The notes under the pieces: model-generated
Databases searched by the model: none
What the model was told of the DNA's origin: nothing
The model's input: the letters and a program-made list of their open reading frames with translations, nothing else
In this document: positions 7,684-15,542 of the stretch, one piece after another
How positions within the stretch are numbered: position 1 is the first letter of the stretch
Layout of the letters: each line of letters begins with the position of its first letter
Made by a program: the position numbers and the translations under genes
NCBI RefSeq assembly: GCF_900142575.1
Contig: NZ_FRBI01000010.1
Span: 185,145 to 249,144 of the forward strand
Length of the DNA stretch: 64,000 nucleotides
From: Actinacidiphila paucisporea
Lineage (GTDB): Bacteria; Actinomycetota; Actinomycetes; Streptomycetales; Streptomycetaceae
Direction of reading: 5' to 3'

Positions 7684-8543
7684 CAGCTGCCGGCCACGGG
7701 GGCGGTACGCGTCAGGACGACACCTGAGCGGCGCAGCGCGTGCTGCAGGGCGTCGGCCAGGGTCGCCTTGGTGACGATGTCGCCGAAGTCGATCCCCAGC
7801 GCCACGATGGTCTGGGCGATCTGCGGGCGGATACCGGAGATCGTGCACTCGGCGCCCATCATCCGGGCCGCCACCACGGTCTTCAGCAGGTGCTGCGCGA
7901 CCTCGGTGTCCACCGCGGGGACACCGGTGATGTCGATGATGGCCTGCTCGGACTCGGAGTCGACGAGGGCCTGCAGCATCTTCTCCATCACCACCATGGT
8001 GCGCGCCGAGTCCAGGGTGCCGACCAGGGGAACACCGATCACCCCGTCCCAGAGCTTCACCACCGGCGTCGACAGCTCCAGCAGCTGCTCGGCCTGCGCG
8101 CTAATCAGGTCCTCACGGGTGCGCGAGTAGACCTCCATGGTGAAAAGGCCCAGCGCGTCGAGGAGCCCGGCGAATCGCAGGTACGCCTCGACGTCGCCGT
8201 CCGCGCCGGACAGCGAGGGCTCAAGGACCTCCTTCAGCGCGAAGACGCCGACCGCGGTCTCGACCGGGGAGAAGCCCTGTCGTGCCCGGTTGCGCGACAG
8301 CTCGGTGAGCAGCGCGCGGACCTCCCCGAAGGCCTCCCCGCGCGCGTCCAGGCTGCCGCGGCCGAGCGCGGCCACCAGTGCGGTGTAGATCTCGTCGAGT
8401 TCCCGCTCGACCTCCGCCCGGGTGATCCGCCCGCCCAGCGAGGCGGTCACGCTGTCCGCCCAGCTGACGCCCAGGTCCGCACCGCGGGCCGACAGCAACG
8501 CGGTCAGCCGCGCGGGGATACCTTCAGAAGCCACACGACACAT
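7683..8543 (-). CDS. rsbR: RsbR-like stressosome sensor protein
   Basis: A 286-residue protein with an N-terminal helical RsbR-type sensor region (to about residue 160) and a C-terminal STAS domain (TPVVKLWDGVIGVPLVGTLD, IIDITGVPAVDTEVAQHL, GIRPQIAQTIVALGIDF). LDSART and DITGVPAVDT carry the two threonine positions typical of RsbR. Start ATG 8543 follows GGAG at good spacing; a longer in-frame start at 8591 has no such site. It is the first gene of a four-gene operon and should form the stressosome shell and detect the signal. What it senses cannot be told from sequence. Confidence 0.87.
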   Translation of the reverse strand: MCRVASEGIPARLTALLSARGADLGVSWADSVTASLGGRITRAEVERELDEIYTALVAALGRGSLDARGEAFGEVRALLTELSRNRARQGFSPVETAVGVFALKEVLEPSLSGADGDVEAYLRFAGLLDALGLFTMEVYSRTREDLISAQAEQLLELSTPVVKLWDGVIGVPLVGTLDSARTMVVMEKMLQALVDSESEQAIIDITGVPAVDTEVAQHLLKTVVAARMMGAECTISGIRPQIAQTIVALGIDFGDIVTKATLADALQHALRRSGVVLTRTAPVAGS

Positions 8544-8557
8544 CCTGCTCCGTAACG

Positions 8558-8573
8558 GAGACCGGACGGTCTC
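8558..8573. promoter_or_regulatory. Palindrome in the rsbR leader
   Basis: GAGACCG (8558-8564) and CGGTCTC (8567-8573) form a perfect inverted repeat around GA, 15 bp upstream of the rsbR start. A two-base centre suits a DNA operator for a dimeric regulator better than an RNA hairpin. The binder is unknown. Confidence 0.45.
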
Positions 8574-8737
8574 TCCTGCACTGTAGGCCATCAGGGTGGG
8601 AGCACCGGCCGTGCGGGGACGGCGGCCGCGGGGCGGCGATCACCCGAGGTGAGCGGAACGCGTGTGCGAACCGGGTGCGGGTCTTCGCGCATGGGCGCCG
8701 CATCCACGGGCAGGCGGCCCCTCGGAGGTTGATAATC

Positions 8738-8908
8738 ATGGGACCGTTGCTCGTTGTTCTTCTGCTCGCACTGCTCCTTTTCGGTGCGGGATTCGCACTC
8801 CACCTTCTGTGGTGGATCGCCGTCGTCGTGCTTGTCCTGTGGTTGCTGGGATTCGTCATGCGCGGCACCCACTCCAGCGGTGGCCGGGGCCGCTGGTATC
8901 GCTGGTAG
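8738..8908 (+). CDS. Small hydrophobic membrane peptide
   Basis: A 56-residue protein from ATG 8738 with CGGAGG nine bases upstream. Residues 2-42 are almost entirely hydrophobic and could span the membrane once or twice (LLVVLLLALLLFGAGFALH, then LLWWIAVVVLVLWLLGFVM). The tail RGTHSSGGRGRWYRW is basic. Small Streptomyces hydrophobic proteins of this type are found near stress genes. It lies divergently next to rsbR and convergent with the STAS gene, so a link to the stress modules is possible but not shown. Function unknown. Confidence 0.75.
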   Translation: MGPLLVVLLLALLLFGAGFALHLLWWIAVVVLVLWLLGFVMRGTHSSGGRGRWYRW

Positions 8909-8930
8909 CGGCGAAAACGAAAGCCGTCGG

Positions 8931-8961
8931 AGGGTGCCGCCCGTTCATCGGGCGGCACCCT
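8931..8961. terminator. Strong bidirectional terminator hairpin
   Basis: AGGGTGCCGCCCG (8931-8943) pairs perfectly over 13 bp with CGGGCGGCACCCT (8949-8961) around TTCAT. It sits between the convergent hydrophobic-peptide gene and STAS gene, with no gene overlap. Confidence 0.75.
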
Positions 8962-8969
8962 TCCGTCGT

Positions 8970-9326
8970 TCAGACCGGGTCGGGGTCGGGCGCGGAGCCA
9001 GGGGCGGGGGCCGGGTCGACACGGAAGACCTGGTCCAGGCCGAGGATGCGCAGGATACGGACGGTGCTCGGCGGCACGCGGACCAGGGCGACGTCCGCGC
9101 CGGCTGCCCGGGCGTTGTTGCGCCCGCTGATCAGGGCCGTGATGCCGCTGGAGTCGCAGAAGGCCAGAGCGGACAGGTCGACGGTCAGCAGCTGCCCCGG
9201 CAGCAGGGCGAGGGCGTTCACGGCAGCGCGGAACACGCCGGCACTGCGGTGGTCGAGGTCCCCGGCCACGCTCAGCAGCGGCCCGGTGGCGGTCTGCCCG
9301 CTGGAGAGGGTCATCCCGGTCGTCAT
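8970..9326 (-). CDS. STAS-domain anti-anti-sigma factor (RsbV/SpoIIAA-like)
   Basis: A 118-residue single STAS domain: LLSVAGDLDHRSAGVFRAAV, QLLTVDLSALAFCDSSGITAL, and VRILRILGLDQVFRV. The Ser pair in CDSSGI is where RsbV-type proteins are phosphorylated by an anti-sigma kinase and dephosphorylated by a PP2C enzyme. ATG 9326 overlaps the stop of the RsbP-like phosphatase gene by four bases, so that phosphatase is the obvious enzyme acting on it. The Pro/Ala/Asp tail is short and probably disordered. No sigma factor or RsbW gene is in this window, so its partner must be elsewhere. Confidence 0.88.
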   Translation of the reverse strand: MTTGMTLSSGQTATGPLLSVAGDLDHRSAGVFRAAVNALALLPGQLLTVDLSALAFCDSSGITALISGRNNARAAGADVALVRVPPSTVRILRILGLDQVFRVDPAPAPGSAPDPDPV

Positions 9327-10738
9327 CGCGCGGCGCCCGGGTTCGCTGCCGCGGTGCGGGCTGCGGGGACGCCGAGAGCGAGCAGGGCGGTGTCGTCGTC
9401 GAGGCCTTCGCCGAAACCGCCCAGCAGACGCTGCACGGCGTCGACGGTCGTCTGCGCGCCGGCGGGGGCCAGGTCGGCGACGAAGGCGTGCAGGTCCTCC
9501 TCGCTGTAGCGGGGGCCGCTTCGGGTACGGGCTTCGGTCAGCCCGTCCGTGTAGAGCAGCATCGTGTCCCCAGGGCGCAGGAGGGTGGTCGCGGACGTGA
9601 GCTGGGGGTCCGCCAGGACGCCGAGGAGCATGCCGCCGGGAGTCGGCAGGAAGTCGGCGGTGCCGTCGGCGCGCAGCAGCAGCGCGGGCGGATGGCCGCC
9701 GCCGGCCAATCCCACCGTGACGGCGCCGGCTTCGCCGCCGGGGGTGAGGGTGCCGGCGATCGCGGTGCAGTAGCGGGGGTCGCTGCCGGTGAAGCGCTCG
9801 TGCAGCGCCGCGTTGAGGGTGGCCAGCGTGTGGACGGGATCGCTGTCGACGAGGAAGGCGGCGCGCAGGGTGTAGCGGATCAGCGAGGTGACCGCGGCGG
9901 CCTCGGGGCCCTTGCCGCAGACGTCGCCGAGGAAGAAGCCCCAGCGCCCCTTGTCGAGGGGGAAGAGGTCGTAGAAGTCCCCGCCGATGACGTCGACGGA
10001 CGCGGGGTGGTAATACGCGGCCGCGTCCAGGCCGGGCATCCGCGGCAGCTCGGGCGGCAGCAGACTCTTCTGCAGGATGCTGACGACCCGCTGGAGGCGG
10101 GCGCGTTCGGCTTCGACGCCCTGGTGGGCGGTCTCGGCCTCGGCGCGGGCCTGCTCGGCGTCCTCGCCCGCCTGTTCGGCCTGCTTCCTGGCGCGCAGCA
10201 GCTCTTTCTCGTACGCGCGGCGGTCGCGGGCGTCGAAGACCGTGGTACGGATCAGCAGCGGCTCCCCGTCGGTGCCGGTCTTGACCACCGAGGTGACCAG
10301 GACCGGCAGGCGGCTGCCGTCGGCGCACTTGAGCTCCAGGGCGATCCCGGACAGCCTGCCCTGCATGGCCAGCAGCGGCGCGAAGTGCGTCTCGTGGTAA
10401 AGTTTGCCGCCCACGGTGAGCAGGTCCGCGAAGCGCCTGCGGCCCACCAGCTGGGCGCGGGTGTAGCCGAGCCAGGCCAGCAGGGTGGCGTTGACCTTGG
10501 CGATCTGCCCGTCCAGCAGCGTGGACAGGTACCCGCACGGCGCGTGCTCGTACAGGTCCTCGGCGCTGTCCTCGAGCAGCGCAGAGAACTGCGCGCGCTC
10601 CGCGTCGTCCACGCTCTCCTCCCCGGTGCCGCTCCCGCTGCCTGTGCCGATGCCGACGCTCGTGCCCGTCCCGGCACCGGTGGTGCCGGTGACGATGCCG
10701 GTGTCCAGGTCGGGGTCGCCGTCGGAGGTCCCGCACAT
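9323..10738 (-). CDS. rsbP: PAS-domain PP2C/SpoIIE phosphatase (RsbP-like)
   Basis: A 471-residue protein. After a Gly/Thr-rich, probably disordered first 45 residues comes a PAS domain (CGYLSTLLDGQIAKVNATLL, WLGYTRAQLVGRRRFADLLT), then a coiled coil (about residues 185-230, rich in KQAEQAGEDAEQARAEAE), then a PP2C/SpoIIE phosphatase (DVIGGDFYDLF, LGDVCGKGPEAAAVTSLIRY, LYTDGLTEAR, LDDDTALLALGV). This order matches RsbP, which dephosphorylates RsbV under energy stress. Its start shares a base with the stop of the RsbQ-like hydrolase gene and its end overlaps the STAS gene. RsbQ normally controls RsbP through the PAS region, and the order rsbQ-rsbP-STAS supports that here. Confidence 0.88.
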   Translation of the reverse strand: MCGTSDGDPDLDTGIVTGTTGAGTGTSVGIGTGSGSGTGEESVDDAERAQFSALLEDSAEDLYEHAPCGYLSTLLDGQIAKVNATLLAWLGYTRAQLVGRRRFADLLTVGGKLYHETHFAPLLAMQGRLSGIALELKCADGSRLPVLVTSVVKTGTDGEPLLIRTTVFDARDRRAYEKELLRARKQAEQAGEDAEQARAEAETAHQGVEAERARLQRVVSILQKSLLPPELPRMPGLDAAAYYHPASVDVIGGDFYDLFPLDKGRWGFFLGDVCGKGPEAAAVTSLIRYTLRAAFLVDSDPVHTLATLNAALHERFTGSDPRYCTAIAGTLTPGGEAGAVTVGLAGGGHPPALLLRADGTADFLPTPGGMLLGVLADPQLTSATTLLRPGDTMLLYTDGLTEARTRSGPRYSEEDLHAFVADLAPAGAQTTVDAVQRLLGGFGEGLDDDTALLALGVPAARTAAANPGAAR

Positions 10739-11547
10739 CACCGGGGTGACCCGGCGAAGGCGACGATCTCCCGCGCGGTGGCCTCCGGGGCGCTCAGCTG
10801 CGGGCAGTGCCCGGTGGCGTCCAGGGTGACCAGCCGGCTGCCGGGTATGACCGCGTGCACGTACGCGCCCACCTCCCGGGGGGCTATCACGTCCTGCGCG
10901 CACTCCAGGACCAGCGTGGGCACGCTCACCGATCCCAGGTCCGCCCGCGAGTCGGACAGGAAGGTCGTGTGCGCGAACACCGCGGCCATGGCCGGGTCGG
11001 TCGCGCAGAAGCTGTTGGTCAGCTCCTGCCCCAGCTCGGGACGCTCCGGATTCGCCATGATCACCGGCGCCATGGCGGCCGACCAGCCCAGATAGTTCGA
11101 CTCCAGCGACTCGAGCAGCTCGTCTATGTCGTCCGCGGTGAATCCGCCGGTGTAGCCGGTGGCCGGGTCGTCGACGTAGCGGGGGGACGGCGCGACCATC
11201 ACCAGCTTGGCGAACCGCTCCGGCTGCCGCCCCGCGGCCAGGACCCCGACCATCGCGCTGACCGAGTGCCCCACGAACACCACGTCGGTCAGATCCAGCT
11301 CGTCGCATATGTCCAGTACGTCCCCGGCGTAACCCTCCAGCGAGGAGTAGCGCTCCCCGTCCCACGCGGACGGGTCGGACCGGCCAGAGCCGACGTAGTC
11401 GAACAGCACCACCCGAAAGCGCTCGGCCAGCGCCGGAAGCACCAGCCGCCACATGTTCTGATCACAGCCGAACCCGTGCGCGAGCATCACCACCGGCCCG
11501 TCCCGCCGCCCGGTGACCGTGACGTTGTTCCTGCCGACTGCGTCCAT
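10738..11547 (-). CDS. rsbQ: RsbQ-like alpha/beta hydrolase, regulator of the RsbP phosphatase
   Basis: A 269-residue alpha/beta hydrolase closely resembling Bacillus RsbQ and the plant D14/KAI2 receptor family. Shared features include AHGFGCDQNMW, VLFDYVGSGRSD, FVGHSVSAMVG (nucleophile Ser), LVMVAPSPRYVDDP, FCATDPAMAAVFA, LECAQDVIAP (acid Asp) and GHCPQLS (His). RsbQ binds or hydrolyses a small hydrophobic ligand and is needed to activate RsbP. Start ATG 11547 fits the family N-terminus. Immediately followed by rsbP with a one-base overlap. The ligand is unknown. Confidence in the RsbQ subfamily is high because similarity extends along the whole protein and the neighbour is an RsbP. Confidence 0.88.
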   Translation of the reverse strand: MDAVGRNNVTVTGRRDGPVVMLAHGFGCDQNMWRLVLPALAERFRVVLFDYVGSGRSDPSAWDGERYSSLEGYAGDVLDICDELDLTDVVFVGHSVSAMVGVLAAGRQPERFAKLVMVAPSPRYVDDPATGYTGGFTADDIDELLESLESNYLGWSAAMAPVIMANPERPELGQELTNSFCATDPAMAAVFAHTTFLSDSRADLGSVSVPTLVLECAQDVIAPREVGAYVHAVIPGSRLVTLDATGHCPQLSAPEATAREIVAFAGSPR

Positions 11548-11840
11548 ACCAACATCGTCCCACGCCTCACCCGACAGCAGCGGGCCATCGACCGGCCACC
11601 TCCGCCAAAAGGCACCCCGCCTCCGGCGGACCACCCACCCGCAGCAGCCCGCAGTTCCCCCACGGCCGGGAGCGCAGGGGCCAGGAGGCCCCCGCACGCC
11701 CGAACGGAGCGGTGCCTCTCGCCCCCTCGGTCGAACACCGGGACCCCGATGCCTTGGCCGCGGGGCCGTTCAGCCGGTCATGCGGCACGGATGGCCGTGA
11801 GCGCAGGCAACCCCGCGGCTGTGTGGCTAGCGTCGGCGCC

Positions 11841-12113
11841 ATGAACGGATACGCGGTCGTGTACGAGCCGGCAAAGCAGCGGACGGAGTCGTTCGGAGGG
11901 GTGGGCTCCGCCGAAGGGATCGGCCCGGTCCATGCCGCACCGGCCGAGGGCGACCACGGGCTGCCCGGCCCGGTCACCCTGTGCGGGCTCGAGACCGACG
12001 ACCTGGTGAAGCACCCGCAGGACCAGCCCCTGGACCCGTTCGAGACCTGGTACCCGCCCGTCGGGGTGAACTCCTTCTGCCGCGAGTGCGACGAGGCGAT
12101 CGCCGCCGCCTGA
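11841..12113 (+). CDS. Small hypothetical protein with cysteine pairs
   Basis: A 90-residue protein from ATG 11841. It has an acidic middle and two cysteine-bearing sites, TLCGLE and SFCRECDE, which could bind a metal together or be a simple zinc ribbon remnant. No signal peptide or membrane segment. No strong ribosome-binding site, so the start is a little uncertain. It stands alone and converges with the pyruvyl-transferase-like gene. Not recognised further. Confidence 0.6.
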   Translation: MNGYAVVYEPAKQRTESFGGVGSAEGIGPVHAAPAEGDHGLPGPVTLCGLETDDLVKHPQDQPLDPFETWYPPVGVNSFCRECDEAIAAA

Positions 12114-12151
12114 GCGAGTCGCCTCCCGGGCTGCGGACGGGGTGGCGCTGC

Positions 12152-13090
12152 TCAGCCGGCCAGCGGCACCGGCTGCGCCAGCAGGTCGAGCAGGTCGGCC
12201 GTCAGGGCGCCGCGCCCCCCGCCGGCCGCCGCGTCCCGGCGGGCCCGTGCGAGGTCCCGGCCCTCGGTGAGGCACCAGGACCACCACCGGTCGAAGGCCG
12301 GCGTGCCCACCTCGTCGGGGGTGAGCACGGCGGGCCACGACAGGGCCCGCCCCTGGGCGCTCAGCTTCGCCCGCCGGTCGACCGGGTCGACGGCGAGCAC
12401 CGGGATCCCGCACCGCAGCGCCAGGACCAGGCCGTGCAGCCGGTTGGTGACGACGACGTCCATTCGCCGCAGCACCGCCTCGTACTGCTCGGCCGTCGAC
12501 GGCAGGTCCCACTCGGCGGTGGAGGTCCGGGTGTCGAGGCGGACCAGCGCCGCGTCCATGCCGCGGAGCCGGTCGAGCACGGCGTGCGTCACCTCGTCGT
12601 GGCGCCTGCGGGGCCCGTACTCGCCCTGACCGCCGGTGAGGACGACGCCGGCCACGGGAGGGGGCCGCCGTGCGGGCGGCGCCTCGAACGACAGGTCGGC
12701 GGCGACACCCTCCGCGTCCGGGGTGTCTCTGGCGAGGACCCGGTGGAAGCCGGTGACGGCGGGGCTCCGCGGGTCGACCACCGAGACGCCGACGGCGTAC
12801 CTGGCACTCGCGGCGAACGCGCTGTGCAGGTCCTCGACCTGCTCGCCGTGCACGGGACCGCAGACGAAGACCATACGGCTGTGCGGGGCGGGCCGCGGCA
12901 GGTCCGCCAGCGCCGGCCCGGCGGGGTGGAAGACCGGGCTCCAGAAGACCTCGTACGGTATGCCCGCCGCGTCGAGCGCGGCACGGACCGCGTCGAGCGA
13001 GAGCAGGTCACCCGCCGTGACCTCACCGTCGGTGAAGCTGAACCATCCGGTGAGGGCGACCTTGTCCCGCCCGGCCGTCGAGGATGCCAC
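12152..13090 (-). CDS. Polysaccharide pyruvyl transferase family protein
   Basis: A 312-residue protein. The C-terminal region carries the signature VVVTNRLHGLVLALRCGIPVLAVD, typical of the pyruvyl transferase family that adds pyruvate ketals to cell-wall or capsular sugars from PEP. VALTGWFSFTDGEVTAGDL near the N-terminus matches the fold's first strand and nucleotide-binding loop. Start GTG 13090 has AAGGA eight bases upstream. Family members vary in substrate and some are not pyruvyl transferases. No glycosyltransferase or wall-polymer cluster lies beside it, so the acceptor is unknown. Confidence 0.75.
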   Translation of the reverse strand: MASSTAGRDKVALTGWFSFTDGEVTAGDLLSLDAVRAALDAAGIPYEVFWSPVFHPAGPALADLPRPAPHSRMVFVCGPVHGEQVEDLHSAFAASARYAVGVSVVDPRSPAVTGFHRVLARDTPDAEGVAADLSFEAPPARRPPPVAGVVLTGGQGEYGPRRRHDEVTHAVLDRLRGMDAALVRLDTRTSTAEWDLPSTAEQYEAVLRRMDVVVTNRLHGLVLALRCGIPVLAVDPVDRRAKLSAQGRALSWPAVLTPDEVGTPAFDRWWSWCLTEGRDLARARRDAAAGGGRGALTADLLDLLAQPVPLAG

Positions 13091-13236
13091 GCCACCAGTC
13101 CTTTCGCTGTCGCCGGGCCGCCGCTCCCGGCCGGCCCTCGCCCGTGACGGAACAGCGACCGGCCGGCCGCGACCGCGCACGCAGCTGGCAGGCGTGCGCC
13201 GAAGCACCGGGCCGGGCCGGGCGGTCCTGAGAGGCG

Positions 13237-13428
13237 TTACTCCCCGAAGACCGCCTTCTGGACGTCGTTCGGCCCGTCGAAACGCTTCGTTCCGGCGGAG
13301 GAGAGCTTGTCGACGACCTTGCTGTCTGCGTGGTTGCTCCGCGCCAGTTTCACCAGGTCGTCCCGCTCGCTCGGGTACTCGGCGCCCTTGAGCGCCTTCT
13401 GCAGCTCTACGGGGCTGATGTCGGCCAT
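13237..13428 (-). CDS. DUF2795 small protein
   Basis: A 63-residue helical protein from ATG 13428 with AGGGA upstream. It reads ISPVELQKALKGAEYPSERD, followed by LVKLARSNHADSKVVDKL, the pattern of DUF2795 proteins, which are common, small and of unknown function in actinobacteria and proteobacteria. It is alone, 146 bp upstream of the pyruvyl-transferase-like gene on the same strand, so they might share a transcript. Confidence 0.8.
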   Translation of the reverse strand: MADISPVELQKALKGAEYPSERDDLVKLARSNHADSKVVDKLSSAGTKRFDGPNDVQKAVFGE

Positions 13429-13560
13429 GGGTTCCGTCCCTTCTCGCTTCGCTTGACGCGCCGCTCCGCACCGTTCCGCACTGCCGGGCGGCGACCCTGA
13501 ACGGATACCCGCCTGGAGCGGACGAAACGAGATCATCCGGGAACATTCGCTCCGGCGCGG

Positions 13561-13653
13561 CGCCCGCGCGTGGGGGGGAGCGGGCGCCCGCGCGTGAGGG
13601 GAGCGGGCGCCCGCGCGTGAGGGGAGGGGACGCCCGCGCGTGAGGGGAGCGGG
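13561..13653. repeat. Four tandem copies of a 23-bp GC-rich unit
   Basis: Units start at 13561 (24 bp), 13585, 13608 and 13631 (23 bp each), with the core CGCCCGCGCGTGAGGGGA. They lie between the MFS exporter stop and the DUF2795 gene. The copies differ by only a few bases, so the array is recent or still expanding. The CGCCCGCGCG core could form alternative hairpins and may act as a transcription brake. Confidence 0.85.
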
Positions 13654-13661
13654 CGCGGGCG

Positions 13662-15161
13662 TCAGGCGACGGGCGTCAGCTCGGGGACGACCGGATCGGC
13701 CCGGCGCAACCGGGCGGGTACGACCGCGCGGAGGTGCCCGCGTACGGCCGCCCTGTCCTGGCGCAGGGAGCCGGCTGCGATGCCGCCCGCGATGAGCAGG
13801 CCACCGCACACCAGGGCGCCGCGCGCACCGGCGTACTCCAGCATCAGCCCGAGCAGCGGCGGCCCGGCCAGCGTCCACACCGTGCTGGCGCTGCGCCACA
13901 CGCCCAGCACCCGGCCGCGCAGGGCGGCCGGCGGATGGGTCAGCAGGACGGAGGCACCCGCGGTGTCGGACACCGACTCGGCCACCGCCATGGGCACCAC
14001 CAGCACGATGAGCGCCGGCACCGTCGGTGCGAGGCCCGCGGCGACCTGCATCAGGGCGCCGACGGCCGCGAGCGTGCCGACGATCCCTACGGAGGCACGG
14101 CGCAGCCGGCCTGCCAGCACCGCGCCCGCCACCCCGCCCAGGGCCAGCGCGGTCGAGACGGCGCCGAACGCCGCGGGCCCCCGGTGCAGCGGGCCGGTCA
14201 CCAGGACCGCCAGGGTCAGGGTGTAATTCCGGCCGAAGACGGAGCTGAGGGCCGTGATCCCGGCCAGGCGCATCAGCCGGGGGTTGTTCCTGAAGTAGCG
14301 CAGCCCCTGGCGGGTGCCGCCGGCGGGGGCCGGCTCCCGCGTCGGTGCCTCCGCTATACAGGCCGCGGACGCCTTCGGCAGCGGTCGGAGGAAGGGGATG
14401 ACGGCGGCCACGCAGAGGAACGAGACCCCGTTCGCCGCATAGGCCGCCGCGGGCCCGGACAGCGCCACGACGACGCCGGCCAGCGCGACACCGGCGAGCC
14501 GCCCCGCGCTGGAGACGACAGAGCCCAGCGCGATGGCGGAGGGTACGTCCCGCTCGGGCACCAGGTCGTTGCCGAGGAGCGCGCAGGCGGGCCCGTCGAG
14601 GGTCGCGATCAGCCCGGTGACCACCGCGAGCCCGAGCAGCGCCCCGACGCCGAGCATGTGCCCGCCGACGAGCACCGCGGTGACGAAGGCGACCAGCGCG
14701 AGGGCGGCCTGGCTCACGGCGGCGACCCGCCGGCGGGGCCACGAGTCGACCAGCGCGCCGCCCAGCGGGCCGAGCAGCAGCCCGGGAGCCGCCTGCGCGG
14801 CGATGGACAGGCCCGTCATGGCGGCGGAATGCGTGATCTGGAGCACCAGCAGGTTCTGGACGGTCATCTGCATCCAGGTGCCGATGTTCGAGACCAGGTT
14901 CGCCGCGGACCACCAGCGCATGCCGGAGTGCCGCAGGCATCGCCAGGGGCTGCCGGCGCCGCGCACGGGGCGCACGGGGCGCACGGGCTTCTTGGACGAG
15001 GAGGAGAGGAGCACAGAGAAGTCTTCGTTCAGGGCCTGGGGAGGCGGAGCGGAGACGCAGTCCGGTTGTCCGGCGGAAGACGAGGCCTCCCCGGCCGATT
15101 CCTGCACGCCGGCGAACCGGCACCGACGCAGAAGCTGCGAAGCGGCTCCGGCAATTGTCAC
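13662..15161 (-). CDS. MFS exporter (drug/siderophore efflux type)
   Basis: A major facilitator with about twelve hydrophobic segments, beginning at WWSAANLVSNIGTWMQMTVQ, which is typical of the DHA3/EntS-like branch that exports siderophores and antibiotics by proton antiport. GALVDSWPRRRV is the loop 2-3 motif and RGRVLGVWRSAS the matching loop in the second half. The open frame begins at 15161 but its first 70 residues are hydrophilic, so a later start such as GTG 15014 is quite possible. Followed directly by the 23-bp repeat array. No substrate evidence from neighbours. Confidence 0.82.
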   Translation of the reverse strand: MTIAGAASQLLRRCRFAGVQESAGEASSSAGQPDCVSAPPPQALNEDFSVLLSSSSKKPVRPVRPVRGAGSPWRCLRHSGMRWWSAANLVSNIGTWMQMTVQNLLVLQITHSAAMTGLSIAAQAAPGLLLGPLGGALVDSWPRRRVAAVSQAALALVAFVTAVLVGGHMLGVGALLGLAVVTGLIATLDGPACALLGNDLVPERDVPSAIALGSVVSSAGRLAGVALAGVVVALSGPAAAYAANGVSFLCVAAVIPFLRPLPKASAACIAEAPTREPAPAGGTRQGLRYFRNNPRLMRLAGITALSSVFGRNYTLTLAVLVTGPLHRGPAAFGAVSTALALGGVAGAVLAGRLRRASVGIVGTLAAVGALMQVAAGLAPTVPALIVLVVPMAVAESVSDTAGASVLLTHPPAALRGRVLGVWRSASTVWTLAGPPLLGLMLEYAGARGALVCGGLLIAGGIAAGSLRQDRAAVRGHLRAVVPARLRRADPVVPELTPVA

Positions 15162-15542
15162 CTACCGGACATCCCCGACACCCTCTCCCCCTCCCCCACC
15201 GGCACCCCCACCGCCCCAACTCCCTTACGCACCAACCCCGTCCACCCCCGGGTGGCTTTGGTCACAGCCTGTGCCCGCCCAGGGAGCCCAGCGGCACCGA
15301 CATGTCCGAGCCCCCGGAACCGCCGCGCCAGGACGGGCGACCCGTCCGCCGCGGGGCGGACTGCGCGGCGGCGGGCGGGTGGGGCGCGGACAGGTCAGAA
15401 GCAGGGCACCGGCAGGCAAGGAGGCGGGGCGGAACGCCCCTAGCGTTCGATTCGAGCCTGCCGCTCTTCGCCCGGCCGGACGCCCGGCGTCGCGCCCCGG
15501 ACCCGGGCCGCCCGACCCCTATCCCACAGGAGACACACAGCC
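15162..15542. other. Divergent intergenic region with C-rich tract
   Basis: Between the MFS gene and the HSL-type hydrolase gene. Around 15175-15260 the plus strand is a long run of C with few G (poly-pyrimidine), which is unusual here. Near 15425-15445 are GGGGCG/CGCCCC and AACGC/GCGTT inverted repeats that may be part of the hydrolase promoter. No gene was seen. Confidence 0.45.

Noticed and set aside
13561..13653. CRISPR-like array
   Set aside because: Units are directly joined without unique spacers.
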